This document shows positions 50,669 to 59,186 of a stretch of DNA of 64,000 nucleotides, one piece after another. The position numbers were made by a program, and so were the translations under genes. This stretch comes from Christensenella tenuis (lineage in GTDB: Bacteria > Bacillota > Clostridia > Christensenellales > Christensenellaceae). Location: NCBI RefSeq assembly GCF_014287795.1, contig NZ_JACOON010000005.1, forward strand, positions 186,001 through 250,000, in the 5' to 3' direction. The notes under the pieces are model-generated. The model was not told the DNA's origin. It worked only from the letters and a program-made list of their open reading frames with translations, and made no database searches. Positions within the stretch are counted from its first letter, which is position 1. Every line of letters starts with the position of its first letter.

Positions 50669-51329
50669 ATGGATTGACTTTGTGCGGCAGGTAATGCACG
50701 CGGGCACAAAATGTATATACTGCGAACGGGAGCTTCCGGAGGGGGAACTCGTATGCGCGGAATGTGCACGGGAAGAGGATGAGCTCCGCAACCGGGATGG
50801 TTTTGCGGGCGGCATTTTATATGCATACCGTTACGGCGGCGTTGTGCGGACGCTCGTTCACAGGCTGAAGTACAACGACTCCCCGCATTGTTCCCTGTTT
50901 ATGGCGCAGCGCATGGCGGAATTCCTCGACGGCTATGAGGTAAATGCGGATGCGGTTACTTTTGTACCGATGCACAAAAAACGGAGGAGGACGCGGGGAT
51001 ATGACCAATCCGAACTCCTGGCCCGCCATTTGGGGATGCTGCTCAATATTGCGTGTGAGACGATGCTCGTGCGCGGGCGCGAGACCAGGCCCCAATATAA
51101 GCTTGGCGCGCAGCAGCGATGGCGCAATGTGCACGATGCGTTCATCCTTGCGGAAGGCGCGCAGCCGGAAGGGAAAAATATCCTTCTCATTGATGATGTA
51201 TTTACCACGGGGGCAACGGTAGGGGAATGTATGAAAGTACTTGCGGACGCGGGGGCGAACGTCATGGTGTTTACTTATGCGAAGGAGTTTCCGCAAACGG
51301 AAAAAAGAATAGGATTTCCCCGGATATAA
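50661..51329 (+). CDS. comF: ComF family protein
   Basis: A 222-residue protein: N-terminal zinc finger with Cys18, 21, 32 and 35, and a phosphoribosyltransferase-like domain with YDQSELLARHLG and the PRPP-type loop ILLIDDVFTTGATV (about 172-185). ComF proteins support natural transformation as partners of ComFA/PriA-type helicases. No comFA is adjacent; recD2 precedes it instead. TAAATGG overlap region: the ATG lies eight bases before the recD2 stop. Confidence 0.92.
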   Translation: MGKWIDFVRQVMHAGTKCIYCERELPEGELVCAECAREEDELRNRDGFAGGILYAYRYGGVVRTLVHRLKYNDSPHCSLFMAQRMAEFLDGYEVNADAVTFVPMHKKRRRTRGYDQSELLARHLGMLLNIACETMLVRGRETRPQYKLGAQQRWRNVHDAFILAEGAQPEGKNILLIDDVFTTGATVGECMKVLADAGANVMVFTYAKEFPQTEKRIGFPRI

Positions 51330-51357
51330 TTTTAATCTTGGCGGGGGAGGGCCTGCA

Positions 51358-51386
51358 TTGCGGAAGGAAGCGGAACGTGGTATGCT
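51358..51386 (+). promoter_or_regulatory. Promoter of the sufCB-like pair
   Basis: TTGCGG, 17-base spacer, TATGCT. Immediately downstream GTTAGC-gatt-GCTAAC (51390-51405) is a perfect six-base inverted repeat at the expected transcript start, a possible repressor site. Confidence 0.6.
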
Positions 51387-51433
51387 TGAGTTAGCGATTG
51401 CTAACGAATTTGCGGAAAGGCAGGCGAAAATAA

Positions 51434-52153
51434 ATGCTGGAACTAAAAAATGTATCGCTCCGGCTGCCAGATCAAAAGGAGATCCTGAGGAACGTCAACC
51501 TCAAGATCGACGACGGAAAATTTGTCGTGGTAACAGGCCCGAACGGGGGAGGAAAAACGACGCTCGCTAAAGTTGTTTCCGGGATTGAAACGCCTACTGC
51601 GGGTGCTGTTTTCCTGGATGGATGTGAAATTACAAATATGGGAATTACGCAGCGCGCCCGGTTTGGAATTTGTTATGCATTTCAACAGCCGGTGCGGTTT
51701 AAGGGGATTACGGTACGCGACCTGCTCGAACTTGCAGCGGGAAAAAAGCTGCGCGAAAAAGAATTATGCAATTACCTGATGGAGGTTGGCCTGTGCGCAC
51801 AAAACTATACGGAACGCGAAATTGATGCAAGCCTTTCGGGCGGAGAAATCAAGCGGATCGAGATTGCGGCGGCACTCGCGCGGGATGCGAGGATTACGAT
51901 TTTTGACGAACCGGAGGCAGGCATTGACCTGTGGAGCTTTAACAGTCTGATCGACGTATTTAAAGGCTTGCGAAAAAAAGGCAGGTCGGTGCTGGTGATT
52001 TCGCATCAAGAACGCATTCTTGCCATTGCGGATGAAATTGTCGTAGTGGCAGAGGGGGAAATCAGGCATCATGGGCCCAAAGCAGAGATTTTCCCTATGC
52101 TGCTTGGGGAACAAAAGCAGATATTCTGCCCGCAGCAGGAGGGACGGCTATGA
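51434..52153 (+). CDS. sufC: SufC-like Fe-S assembly ATPase
   Basis: A 239-residue ABC ATPase. Walker A GPNGGGKTT (about 35-43), Q-loop YAFQQPVRF, signature LSGGEIKR with the SufC-specific ...KRIEIA, Walker B ITIFDEPEAGIDLW. SufC drives shape change of the SufB/D scaffold. Here it is paired with one SufB/D-like protein only, with no sufD, sufS or sufU in view: this is the two-gene minimal SUF-like (SMS) arrangement of anaerobes. Start ATG with AAAGGCAGG upstream. Overlaps the next gene by four bases. Confidence 0.88.
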   Translation: MLELKNVSLRLPDQKEILRNVNLKIDDGKFVVVTGPNGGGKTTLAKVVSGIETPTAGAVFLDGCEITNMGITQRARFGICYAFQQPVRFKGITVRDLLELAAGKKLREKELCNYLMEVGLCAQNYTEREIDASLSGGEIKRIEIAAALARDARITIFDEPEAGIDLWSFNSLIDVFKGLRKKGRSVLVISHQERILAIADEIVVVAEGEIRHHGPKAEIFPMLLGEQKQIFCPQQEGRL

Positions 52154-53067
52154 ATAAAGTTACGCAAAAATTACTGGGGCTTGTTTCCGACCTGTTCGGT
52201 AAACCGGACGGGGCATATAACATCCGGGAGGACAGCCTGTGCGCAGGGCGGAAGAGTTCAGAATATATCAGGATCGAATCCAAAACGGATAAGCCGGGGA
52301 TCGATATTATTGTTGATGCGGGAGCAAAAGGGGAAAAGGTATATATTCCCGCCTGCGTGACACACAGCGATGTGGACGACCTCGTGTACAATGATTTTTA
52401 TATTGGAGCGGGTGCAGATGTAATCATCATTGCGGGCTGCGGAATCCATACGGATGGAGAAGGAGACTCCCGCCACAATGGAATCCATCGCTTTTTTGTT
52501 GAAACGGGCGCGCACGTGCTTTATCTGGAAAAACATATTGGAATCGGGGAAGGAACGGGAAAGCGGGTAATTAATCCGCAAACCATTGCCGAAATCGCCA
52601 GAGATGGGTTTATGGAAATGGATACCACTCAAATCGAGGGTGTGGACAGCACCAAAAGGATTACGCGGGCGGTTCTTGGAGAGGGAGCGCGGCTTGTGAT
52701 CCGTGAAAAAATCATGACGCACGGCAGCCAGTCCGCAGTCACCGATTTCGAAGTAGAGCTTAACGGAGACGGATCAGGAGCGGATCTTGTTTCACGATCG
52801 GTTGCCAAGGGAGCCTCGAAGCAACTGTTTCGTTCGCGTATTTATGGAAATGCCGTTTGCAGCGGACATTCGGAATGCGATGCGATCATTATGGACGGAG
52901 CTGAGGTAAGCGCGGTTCCGGAGCTTACGGCAAGGCATGTAGACGCCGCACTGATTCATGAAGCGGCGATCGGTAAAATCGCAGGAGAACAGATCATCAA
53001 GCTGATGACGTTTGGGCTCACGGAAAAGCAGGCGGAAACAAAAATCATTGAAGGGTTTCTAAAATAA
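52150..53067 (+). CDS. sufB: SufB/SufD-like Fe-S scaffold protein (short form)
   Basis: A 305-residue SufBD-family beta-helix protein, shorter than classic SufB (about 460). It lacks the N-terminal helical domain. Core motifs: IIVDAGAKGEKVYIPACVTHSD, VIIIAGCGIHTDGEGDSRHNGIHRF (split), LYLEKHIGIG, KIMTHGSQSAVTD, SVAKGASKQLFRSRIYGNAVCSGHSECDAIIMDG (paraphrased) and ELTARHVDAALIHEAAIGKI with the conserved His/Glu near the end. Cysteines at IAGCGIH and AVCSGHSEC are potential ligands. It should homodimerise with two SufC subunits. Translationally coupled to sufC. Confidence 0.87.
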   Translation: MNKVTQKLLGLVSDLFGKPDGAYNIREDSLCAGRKSSEYIRIESKTDKPGIDIIVDAGAKGEKVYIPACVTHSDVDDLVYNDFYIGAGADVIIIAGCGIHTDGEGDSRHNGIHRFFVETGAHVLYLEKHIGIGEGTGKRVINPQTIAEIARDGFMEMDTTQIEGVDSTKRITRAVLGEGARLVIREKIMTHGSQSAVTDFEVELNGDGSGADLVSRSVAKGASKQLFRSRIYGNAVCSGHSECDAIIMDGAEVSAVPELTARHVDAALIHEAAIGKIAGEQIIKLMTFGLTEKQAETKIIEGFLK

Positions 53068-53096
53068 AAAAGAGCTGCAATCCGCAGCTCTTTTTC
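53065..53096. terminator. Bidirectional terminator between sufB and hpf
   Basis: AAAAAGAGCTGC-aatcc-GCAGCTCTTTTT serves the two convergent genes. Confidence 0.85.
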
Positions 53097-53104
53097 TGTT
53101 TTTA

Positions 53105-53635
53105 TCATTCCGGCTCGATCAGGCCGTAATTTCCGTCGGCACGCTTATAGATGACGTTTACCTCGCTTGTATGCGCATTGCGGAATACATAAAAGTTGTG
53201 TCCCAAAAGTTCGAGCTGAATCGCAGCATCTTCTTCGGCCATGGGCCGCAGCGCAAATTTTTTATTGCGCACGATATGCGGTTCATCTTCGTCAAAATTC
53301 TCTTCATAGTAATCGTATACGGTATCTTTCGTAAACGCCTCTTCATGCAGCCGCTTTTCGAGCTTGGTACGGTGCTTGCGCATCTGCCGCTCCAATTTTT
53401 TGAGAGCAACGTCGATGGAAGAGTACAGGTCCCCCGTCGCTTCTTCCGCACGCAGCACAACGCCTTCCGCGACTACGGTAATCTCTGCGATATGCCGGGA
53501 TTTCTCGATTGAGAGCGTCACCTGCATTTCGGTGTTGGGCTTGAAATAGCGTTCCAGTTTTCCAGCCTTTTTTTCAACAACGCGGCGCAGATAGCCTGAA
53601 ACAGTGATGTTTTTCCCCGAAATATTGATGTTCAT
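53105..53635 (-). CDS. hpf: Ribosome hibernation promoting factor, long form
   Basis: A 176-residue long HPF. The N-terminal domain (1-100) starts MNINISGKNITVSGYLRRVV and binds the decoding site of the small subunit; after an acidic linker (EENFDEDEPHIVRNKKFAL) the C-terminal domain (about 120-176) with AIQLELLGHNFYVFRNA and NVIYKRADGNYGLIEP mediates 100S dimer formation. AAGGGG lies before ATG. A long leader with a candidate non-coding RNA precedes it, the setting known for raiA-motif RNA. Confidence 0.95.
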   Translation of the reverse strand: MNINISGKNITVSGYLRRVVEKKAGKLERYFKPNTEMQVTLSIEKSRHIAEITVVAEGVVLRAEEATGDLYSSIDVALKKLERQMRKHRTKLEKRLHEEAFTKDTVYDYYEENFDEDEPHIVRNKKFALRPMAEEDAAIQLELLGHNFYVFRNAHTSEVNVIYKRADGNYGLIEPE

Positions 53636-53879
53636 TTAGTTCGCCCCTTCCGTGATATGTAGTATGGTACGGATTTACCCGCTACTTACAGATACACCTT
53701 TGCAGGCCATATGAAACAACGGCCTTTTAGCCCTCCAAACGAGATGACATCATTGAGTTTGCCACCGCGCAACCAAGGCAATCAGAAAGGCGCTGAGGCA
53801 ATGGGAAAACCCGTGCCTGAAGGATAAAAAATCCTACTTAATAATTCGTCAAAGGAATGGGAAATTCCTCTACAAAAAA

Positions 53880-54107
53880 TAAAAATGAGCGGCAAAGGAT
53901 CCGCCTGACCTGGTCTTTTCCCCCACATTCGCCGCCCGGAAGCCCCGCAGCGGTTATGCCACTCTTACTTCTCTCGCCCTTTGCTGGACGGACGGGCTTA
54001 CGTCTAGCCGCACTATGCTCACTGCGCCAAAAACACAGCTTACGTGGACCGCTTTGCCTGCGACTGGCATCGGCTTTCAACCACAGACGCGGATTCTTTT
54101 CCGCTTG
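53880..54107 (-). ncRNA. Candidate raiA-type structured RNA upstream of hpf
   Basis: On the minus strand a near-perfect promoter is followed by about 228 GC-rich bases without a reading frame, then GCGG..CCGC and an ATTTTTATTTTTT tail that can end transcription. The RNA opens with AGAC-aa-GCGG..CCGC-GUCU, a clear first hairpin, and has further stems (GACG..CGUC, GCCC..GGGC, AGUGG..CCGCU). Position upstream of hpf/raiA, length and abundance-type promoter match the raiA-motif RNA family of Firmicutes. I cannot recall the family consensus base by base, so the name rests mainly on context. Confidence 0.6.
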
Positions 54108-54113
54108 TCTTTG

Positions 54114-54142
54114 ATTATAATGCGGGCCGTTCCAAATAACAA
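54114..54142 (-). promoter_or_regulatory. Strong promoter of the candidate RNA
   Basis: Minus strand: TTGTTA (54142-54137), 17-base spacer, perfect TATAAT (54119-54114). Confidence 0.75.
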
Positions 54143-54257
54143 TAATTTGTGAACAATTCGCGGAATTTAGGTGGATTTGTTTACTTCGATGATTGTCTTT
54201 GATAAAATAAAGAGAATTGGACAACTATCGAAAACAAGAGAGAAGGTTTTAAATAAA

Positions 54258-56990
54258 ATGGGATTATTCGGAAATTCGGCGCTCCGGCCGGTCAAAAAGC
54301 TTGCGGACAAGGTAGAGACGCTTTCTTCACAGTTTGAAAGGATGAGCGACGAAGAGCTCGTTGCCAAAACAGAAGAATATAAAAAACGCCATCAGGAGGA
54401 TGGCGAATCCCTTGACAGCCTGCTGCCTGAGGTGTTTGCGCAGGTGCGCGAGGCGAGTCAAAGGGTCCTCGGAATGAAGCATTTTTATGAGCAGGTGCTG
54501 GGCGGTATCGTCCTTCACCAAGGCAACATTGCCGAGATGAAGACAGGCGAAGGGAAAACGCTCGTGGCGACGCTTCCGGCGGTTTTGAATGCTATCTCCG
54601 GCAAGGGCGTGCATATTGTTACGGTAAACGAATATCTGGCTAAGCGTGACAGCGAGTGGATGGGAAAGGTGTTCCGCTACCTTGGCTACACGGTAGGGCT
54701 TGTCACACGGGAAATGGATAAAGCGCAGAAACAGAAAGCGTATGCGTGCGATATCGTATATTCCACAAACAATGAACTCGGGTTCGATTACCTGCGGGAT
54801 AACATGGTTGTACGGAAAAGCGACCTTGTACAGCGCGAACTGAATTTTGCGGTTGTCGACGAAGTGGACAGTATCCTGATCGACGAAGCGCGTACCCCGC
54901 TGATTATTTCCGGACAGGGAGACAAAGGCACGGATCTTTACCAGCAGGCGGATAAGTTTGTAAGCCGCTTAAAAGAGGAAGACGATTACGAAGTCGATGA
55001 AAAAATGAAGGCCATCAACCTGACGGAAGAGGGCGTAAAGAAAGCAGAGCAGTTTTTTAAACTCGATAACCTGACCGATATTGAAAATACGGAGATTGTA
55101 CATCATATCAACCAGGCATTAAAGGCGCATAGGCTGTTCGTACGGGACCGGGAGTATGTGGTCACGGAGGACCGGGAAGTCGTCATCGTGGATGAATTCA
55201 CAGGCCGCTTGATGATCGGCCGCCGCTATTCCGATGGGCTGCATCAGGCAATTGAGGCCAAGGAAGGCGTTAAGGTGGAACGCGAATCCAAAACGCTTGC
55301 GACCATTACCTTCCAGAATTTCTTCCGCATGTACCACAAGCTTTCGGGCATGACGGGTACGGCAAAAACAGAGGAAGCGGAATTCCAGAGCATTTACAAT
55401 TTGCAGGTTGTGGAAATTCCTACGCACCGTCCCATGGTGCGTAAGGATCAAAACGACGTCATTTACGGTTCCAAGAAGGGCAAATTTGCCGCTGTGGTGG
55501 AAGAGATTGCCAAAGTACATGAAACGGGCAGGCCGATCCTCGTAGGTACGGTGTCCGTTTCGGACAGTGAATATTTGTCCTCTCTGCTCGTGCGGAAGGG
55601 AATCAAGCATGAAGTACTGAATGCAAAAAATCACCTGCGGGAGGCGCAGATTATTGCGCAGGCAGGTAAAAAGAATGCCGTTACTATTGCCACCAACATG
55701 GCCGGGCGCGGTACGGATATCATCCTTGGAGGCAATGCGGATTACCTTGCACGCAATGAAATGCGCGCGGATGGCATGGAAGAGGAAATGATCGAGAATG
55801 CGGTCAGCCATGCGGCAACAAAGGATCCGGAAATTCTTGAAGCCCGTAAGAAATATACTGAGCTCGTAGAAAAGCATAAAAAAATTACAGATGCGGAACA
55901 CGATGAAGTCGTGGCGCTGGGCGGGCTTGCCATCATCGGTACGGAGCGGCATGAATCCCGCCGGATTGATAACCAGCTCCGCGGGCGCAGCGGGCGGCAG
56001 GGAGACCCGGGTTCGTCCAAATTTTACATTGCGCTGGAAGACGATCTTATGCGCCTTTTCGGGGGAGACCGCGTGAAGGGCGTAATGGACAGGCTTTCCG
56101 GCGGAGACGATGATATTCCGCTTGAATTCGGTATGATGACCAAGCAGATTGAAAACGCCCAAAAACGCATTGAAAGCAACAACTTCAATTTGAGAAAACA
56201 CGTCCTTGACTATGACGACGTTATGAATAAACAGCGCGAAGTGATCTATGGGCAGCGCAAGCAAGTGCTGATGGGCGATGATATTTCTGATAATATCAGG
56301 TCGATGATCACGTCGCTGATCGAGCAGGCCATGGCGGTTTATTGCCCCAAAGGTAAATATCCCGAGGAATGGGATTGGGATGATCTTTATGCATATATCG
56401 AGCGTGTTTTCGGTATTAAACTTGTGCCCTATACGGATGAACAGCGGGAACAGGCGGAAGAAAAACGGCTGCAGCAGGAGATTTTGGATGCGGTGATGTC
56501 TTTCTACGCAACCAAAGAAGAGGAGATGTCGGGAGCGGGATTCAGCATGCGCGATGTGGAGCGCATGGTGCTGCTGCGTGTGGTAGACTCTAAATGGATG
56601 GACCATATCGACGCAATGGACCAGTTCCGGCGGGGTATCGGCCTGAGGGCGCTCGGCCAGCGCGACCCGATCAATGAATACCGCATCGAAGGCTTCGACA
56701 TGTTTGATACCATGGTGGACGCAATCCGTGAAGAGACGATTTATATGCTTTTCCACATCAAGGTGGAAAGCAAAGTGGAACAACGTGAAGTAAAAAATGT
56801 ACATGCGAACGTGGATGCCGATGGGAACCCGGTTGCGGCCAGCGCTCCATCCGGTCAGCGGATGAATACCAATGCTGGCGCGGGGCAGGCGCAGATGCCC
56901 GTACACGTGGAAAAGAAGGTGGGCCGCAATGAGCCGTGCCCGTGCGGCAGCGGCAAGAAATATAAAAATTGCTGCGGCAAGAACGTATAA
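54258..56990 (+). CDS. secA: Preprotein translocase ATPase SecA
   Basis: A 910-residue motor of the Sec export channel. MKTGEGKTLVATLPAVLNA is Walker A, VDEVDSILIDEARTPLIISG Walker B in NBD1 (split by me), the preprotein cross-linking and IRA1 regions follow, with MAGRGTDIILGGNA and GRSGRQGDPGSSKFY in NBD2. The last 20 residues, NEPCPCGSGKKYKNCCGK, form the zinc-binding SEC-C tail that contacts SecB-like partners or ribosomes and lipids. ATG at 54258 gives the family start MGLFGN; GAGAGAAGG lies upstream at slightly long spacing. Stand-alone with terminator; prfB, the usual neighbour, is missing. Confidence 0.97.
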   Translation: MGLFGNSALRPVKKLADKVETLSSQFERMSDEELVAKTEEYKKRHQEDGESLDSLLPEVFAQVREASQRVLGMKHFYEQVLGGIVLHQGNIAEMKTGEGKTLVATLPAVLNAISGKGVHIVTVNEYLAKRDSEWMGKVFRYLGYTVGLVTREMDKAQKQKAYACDIVYSTNNELGFDYLRDNMVVRKSDLVQRELNFAVVDEVDSILIDEARTPLIISGQGDKGTDLYQQADKFVSRLKEEDDYEVDEKMKAINLTEEGVKKAEQFFKLDNLTDIENTEIVHHINQALKAHRLFVRDREYVVTEDREVVIVDEFTGRLMIGRRYSDGLHQAIEAKEGVKVERESKTLATITFQNFFRMYHKLSGMTGTAKTEEAEFQSIYNLQVVEIPTHRPMVRKDQNDVIYGSKKGKFAAVVEEIAKVHETGRPILVGTVSVSDSEYLSSLLVRKGIKHEVLNAKNHLREAQIIAQAGKKNAVTIATNMAGRGTDIILGGNADYLARNEMRADGMEEEMIENAVSHAATKDPEILEARKKYTELVEKHKKITDAEHDEVVALGGLAIIGTERHESRRIDNQLRGRSGRQGDPGSSKFYIALEDDLMRLFGGDRVKGVMDRLSGGDDDIPLEFGMMTKQIENAQKRIESNNFNLRKHVLDYDDVMNKQREVIYGQRKQVLMGDDISDNIRSMITSLIEQAMAVYCPKGKYPEEWDWDDLYAYIERVFGIKLVPYTDEQREQAEEKRLQQEILDAVMSFYATKEEEMSGAGFSMRDVERMVLLRVVDSKWMDHIDAMDQFRRGIGLRALGQRDPINEYRIEGFDMFDTMVDAIREETIYMLFHIKVESKVEQREVKNVHANVDADGNPVAASAPSGQRMNTNAGAGQAQMPVHVEKKVGRNEPCPCGSGKKYKNCCGKNV

Positions 56991-57000
56991 AAACTGTAGG

Positions 57001-57041
57001 AAACCGCGATTCCGACAGAATTTGGAATTGCGGTTTTTTTA
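57001..57041 (+). terminator. Terminator of secA
   Basis: AAACCGCGATTCC pairs with GGAATTGCGGTTT (one wobble) then TTTT. Confidence 0.85.
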
Positions 57042-57067
57042 TTTTAACTATTTTTTGAAAAAATAGG

Positions 57068-57096
57068 TTGACAAAGCGAGACACTTGTAGTATTTT
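57068..57096 (+). promoter_or_regulatory. Promoter of the polyol/sugar operon
   Basis: TTGACA (perfect), 17-base spacer, TATTTT. The first operator copy begins ten bases after the -10 box, so a bound repressor would cover the start site. Confidence 0.7.
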
Positions 57097-57105
57097 AAAA
57101 TTAAG

Positions 57106-57125
57106 TTGCGGTAACGCACACGCAA
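57106..57125. promoter_or_regulatory. 20-bp operator, copy 1
   Basis: TTGCGGTAACGCACACGCAA, an interrupted inverted repeat with TTGCG..CGCAA ends and an inner GCG-gtaa-CGC. Exact second copy 92 bases downstream. Confidence 0.75.
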
Positions 57126-57197
57126 GTCTTTTTATATGATTCATTGATAAAAACTAAAAAGTATGTTGTAAAAAAGGATGAAATATTTTCATAACAT

Positions 57198-57217
57198 TTG
57201 CGGTAACGCACACGCAA
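57198..57217. promoter_or_regulatory. 20-bp operator, copy 2
   Basis: Exact copy of the 57106 site. Two identical sites 92 bases apart (about nine helical turns) suggest DNA looping by a LacI- or GntR-type repressor; the regulator gene is not in the window. Confidence 0.75.
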
Positions 57218-57277
57218 ACGTAAGATAGACTAGATATACAGTATCAAGCGATATTACTTGACAAAAGGGGAAGTTAT

Positions 57278-58366
57278 ATGAAGGCTTTGGTATTCTATGA
57301 CGTAAGAGACATTCGCTACGAAGAAAATTGGCCGGAACCCCCGCAGCCATCGGCGGGATTCGTAAAAATAAAGATTGACTGGTGTGGAATTTGCGGATCG
57401 GATATTGAGGATTATCTATACGGAGGCGTTATTCCTGTACACGAACCGCATCCGCAATCCGGATGCGCCGCACCCATTGTAATCGGTCATGAATTTTCGG
57501 GCACGGTGTATGAAACGGGAAAGGGCGTCAGGAATGTAGTTGCGGGCGATAAGGTTGCGGTAGAGTGCGTGGTAGGCTGCGGAAAATGTTATTGGTGCAA
57601 GCTGCGCGACTTTGGGCGGTGCGAACAGTATCTCTCCATTGGGCAGCATTGTGACGGAGGATTTGCGGAATATGTCAATGTGCCTGCGGAGAACTGCATC
57701 ATTTACAGTGGCGTTGGGGCAGATGAGATTGCGGTCGCAGAACCGCTTGCGGTATGTGTGCGCGCCCTGAAGAAGGGAAGGATTAAGATTGGGGATTCCG
57801 TTGCTGTTGTGGGCGCAGGCCCTATTGGACTTTGCTCCATTGCGATGGCAAAGGTCGCCGGGGCATCAAGGGTGATTTGCATTGCCCGGGGCGGCCATCG
57901 CGCTGAAGTCGCTGCACAGATGGGGGCGGATCTTGTGTTGAATTCCCGAGAGGAAGGCTGGGAAGAACAGTATTGGCAGGAAACGGGAGGTCTGGGGAGT
58001 GATCTTGTGGTCGATACCGGCGGAAATATTCCGGCTATGCAGCTCGCTTACCGGCTCACCAAGCGGGGAGAGCGCTGCGTTTTCACTAGCGTGGCAAACG
58101 GGGATATTCCAATTAATGCGCTCAGTATTATTCTGGATGAAAAGGAAATATTGGGAACGGTCGCCCACTCTTACGAACGCGAATTTGCCTGGGCAATGAA
58201 ATATATTTGTGATGGACGCGTGGATGTAAAGCCTATGATTACCAGCCACCTTCCCTTAAAAGACGCGCTTACACAGGGAATTCACAGGTTGATTGAGGAT
58301 AGGAACCAAATCAAGGTACTCGTAACACCAAACGAAAAACTTTTGGAGGAATTTCGAAATGAATAA
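57278..58366 (+). CDS. Zinc-dependent alcohol/polyol dehydrogenase (MDR family)
   Basis: A 362-residue medium-chain dehydrogenase. Catalytic zinc: Cys36 in WCGICGSD and GHEF (about 70); structural zinc: GCGKCYWCKLRDFGRCE (four Cys, about 104-118). The NAD fold shows VAVVGAGPIGLCSIAMAK. It resembles galactitol-1-phosphate, sorbitol and 2,3-butanediol dehydrogenases and likely oxidises a sugar alcohol or acid. AAAAGGGGAAG precedes ATG. First gene of an operon with SDR and a ribose-type importer; its stop overlaps the SDR start by eight bases. Confidence 0.92.
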   Translation: MKALVFYDVRDIRYEENWPEPPQPSAGFVKIKIDWCGICGSDIEDYLYGGVIPVHEPHPQSGCAAPIVIGHEFSGTVYETGKGVRNVVAGDKVAVECVVGCGKCYWCKLRDFGRCEQYLSIGQHCDGGFAEYVNVPAENCIIYSGVGADEIAVAEPLAVCVRALKKGRIKIGDSVAVVGAGPIGLCSIAMAKVAGASRVICIARGGHRAEVAAQMGADLVLNSREEGWEEQYWQETGGLGSDLVVDTGGNIPAMQLAYRLTKRGERCVFTSVANGDIPINALSIILDEKEILGTVAHSYEREFAWAMKYICDGRVDVKPMITSHLPLKDALTQGIHRLIEDRNQIKVLVTPNEKLLEEFRNE

Positions 58367-59132
58367 AGCGGATTTTGAATTGGCACATAAAATTGCCGCA
58401 GTGACAGGTGCGGGAAATGGAATCGGCGCGGGGATTGCAAAGGGATATGCGCAGGCGGGCGCTGCCGTTGCGGTGATCGATTGGGATCTTGCGGCGGCGC
58501 AGAGAGTAGCGGATGAAATTTGCACGGATGGAGGAAAAGCATGCGCATTGCGCTGCGACGTCTCCGATCATGTTATGGTGGAACAGGTGGTGCGGGAGAT
58601 TACGGATAAGTTCGGCCCAATTGATGTTCTCGTCAATAATGCGGGAATCGGGATGCGCGCCCCGGCGGAAGAAATGACGGAAGAACAGTGGGACAAGGTA
58701 CTCTGTGTAAACCTGAAAAGCGCTTACAATTTTTGTACAACAGTAGGAAAACAAATGATTGCCCGGGGCCGTGGCGGCAGGATTATCAATATGGCGTCTA
58801 TTACATGCATGGTAGGTGTGGAAACGGGTAACATCAATTATGCGGCGAGTAAGGGAGGGATCGTAGCGATGTCACGCTGTCTGGCGATTGAGTGGGCAAA
58901 ATATAATATACTGGTCAACGTCATTGCCCCCACCCACGTACGCACGCCGCTGATCAACCGGTTGATCGAAGAGCATCCGGAAAAAGGAGAATACTTTTTA
59001 CATAATATTCCCTTGGGGCGGCTCGGAGAGGTGGACGACGTCGTAGGACCCGCGGTGTTCCTGGCATCGGGTGCGGCACGGTTCATTACGGGGCATACGC
59101 TGCTTGTAGACGGCGGCCATACCGCGTGGTAA
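58359..59132 (+). CDS. Short-chain dehydrogenase/reductase
   Basis: A 257-residue classical SDR. Cofactor motif VTGAGNGIGAGIAKGYAQAG, acid at the end of strand two (VIDWD, indicating NAD rather than NADP), NNAGIG, catalytic Ser in NMASITC and YAASKGG (Tyr-x-x-x-Lys), and a C-terminal ITGHTLLVDGG. Probably performs a second oxidation or reduction step on the substrate of the preceding dehydrogenase, as in gluconate/galactitol-type pathways. GGAGG precedes ATG inside the previous gene. Confidence 0.92.
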   Translation: MNKADFELAHKIAAVTGAGNGIGAGIAKGYAQAGAAVAVIDWDLAAAQRVADEICTDGGKACALRCDVSDHVMVEQVVREITDKFGPIDVLVNNAGIGMRAPAEEMTEEQWDKVLCVNLKSAYNFCTTVGKQMIARGRGGRIINMASITCMVGVETGNINYAASKGGIVAMSRCLAIEWAKYNILVNVIAPTHVRTPLINRLIEEHPEKGEYFLHNIPLGRLGEVDDVVGPAVFLASGAARFITGHTLLVDGGHTAW

Positions 59133-59186
59133 TAAATTCAATTTGCCGACAGGTAAAATAATAAAGGACTGTGAGGAGGAAAACAA

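Larger units (their letters stand above)
53636..54257. other. Intergenic region between hpf and secA
   Basis: Divergent 622-base gap. Its GC-rich middle holds the candidate RNA at 53880-54107 (minus strand) with its promoter; small hairpins AGGAAT..ATTCCT (about 53854-53870) and AGGAT..ATCCT (about 53821-53835) lie between RNA and hpf. The secA promoter is probably in 54150-54240 but no clean boxes stand out. Confidence 0.6.

Noticed and set aside
51358..51570. A 70-codon open frame before sufC
   Set aside because: It runs through the sufC start in another frame, overlaps its promoter and lacks family features.
55119..56906. A 595-codon open frame on the minus strand
   Set aside because: It lies antisense to secA, has no domain sense and no ribosome binding site; a shadow of codon bias.
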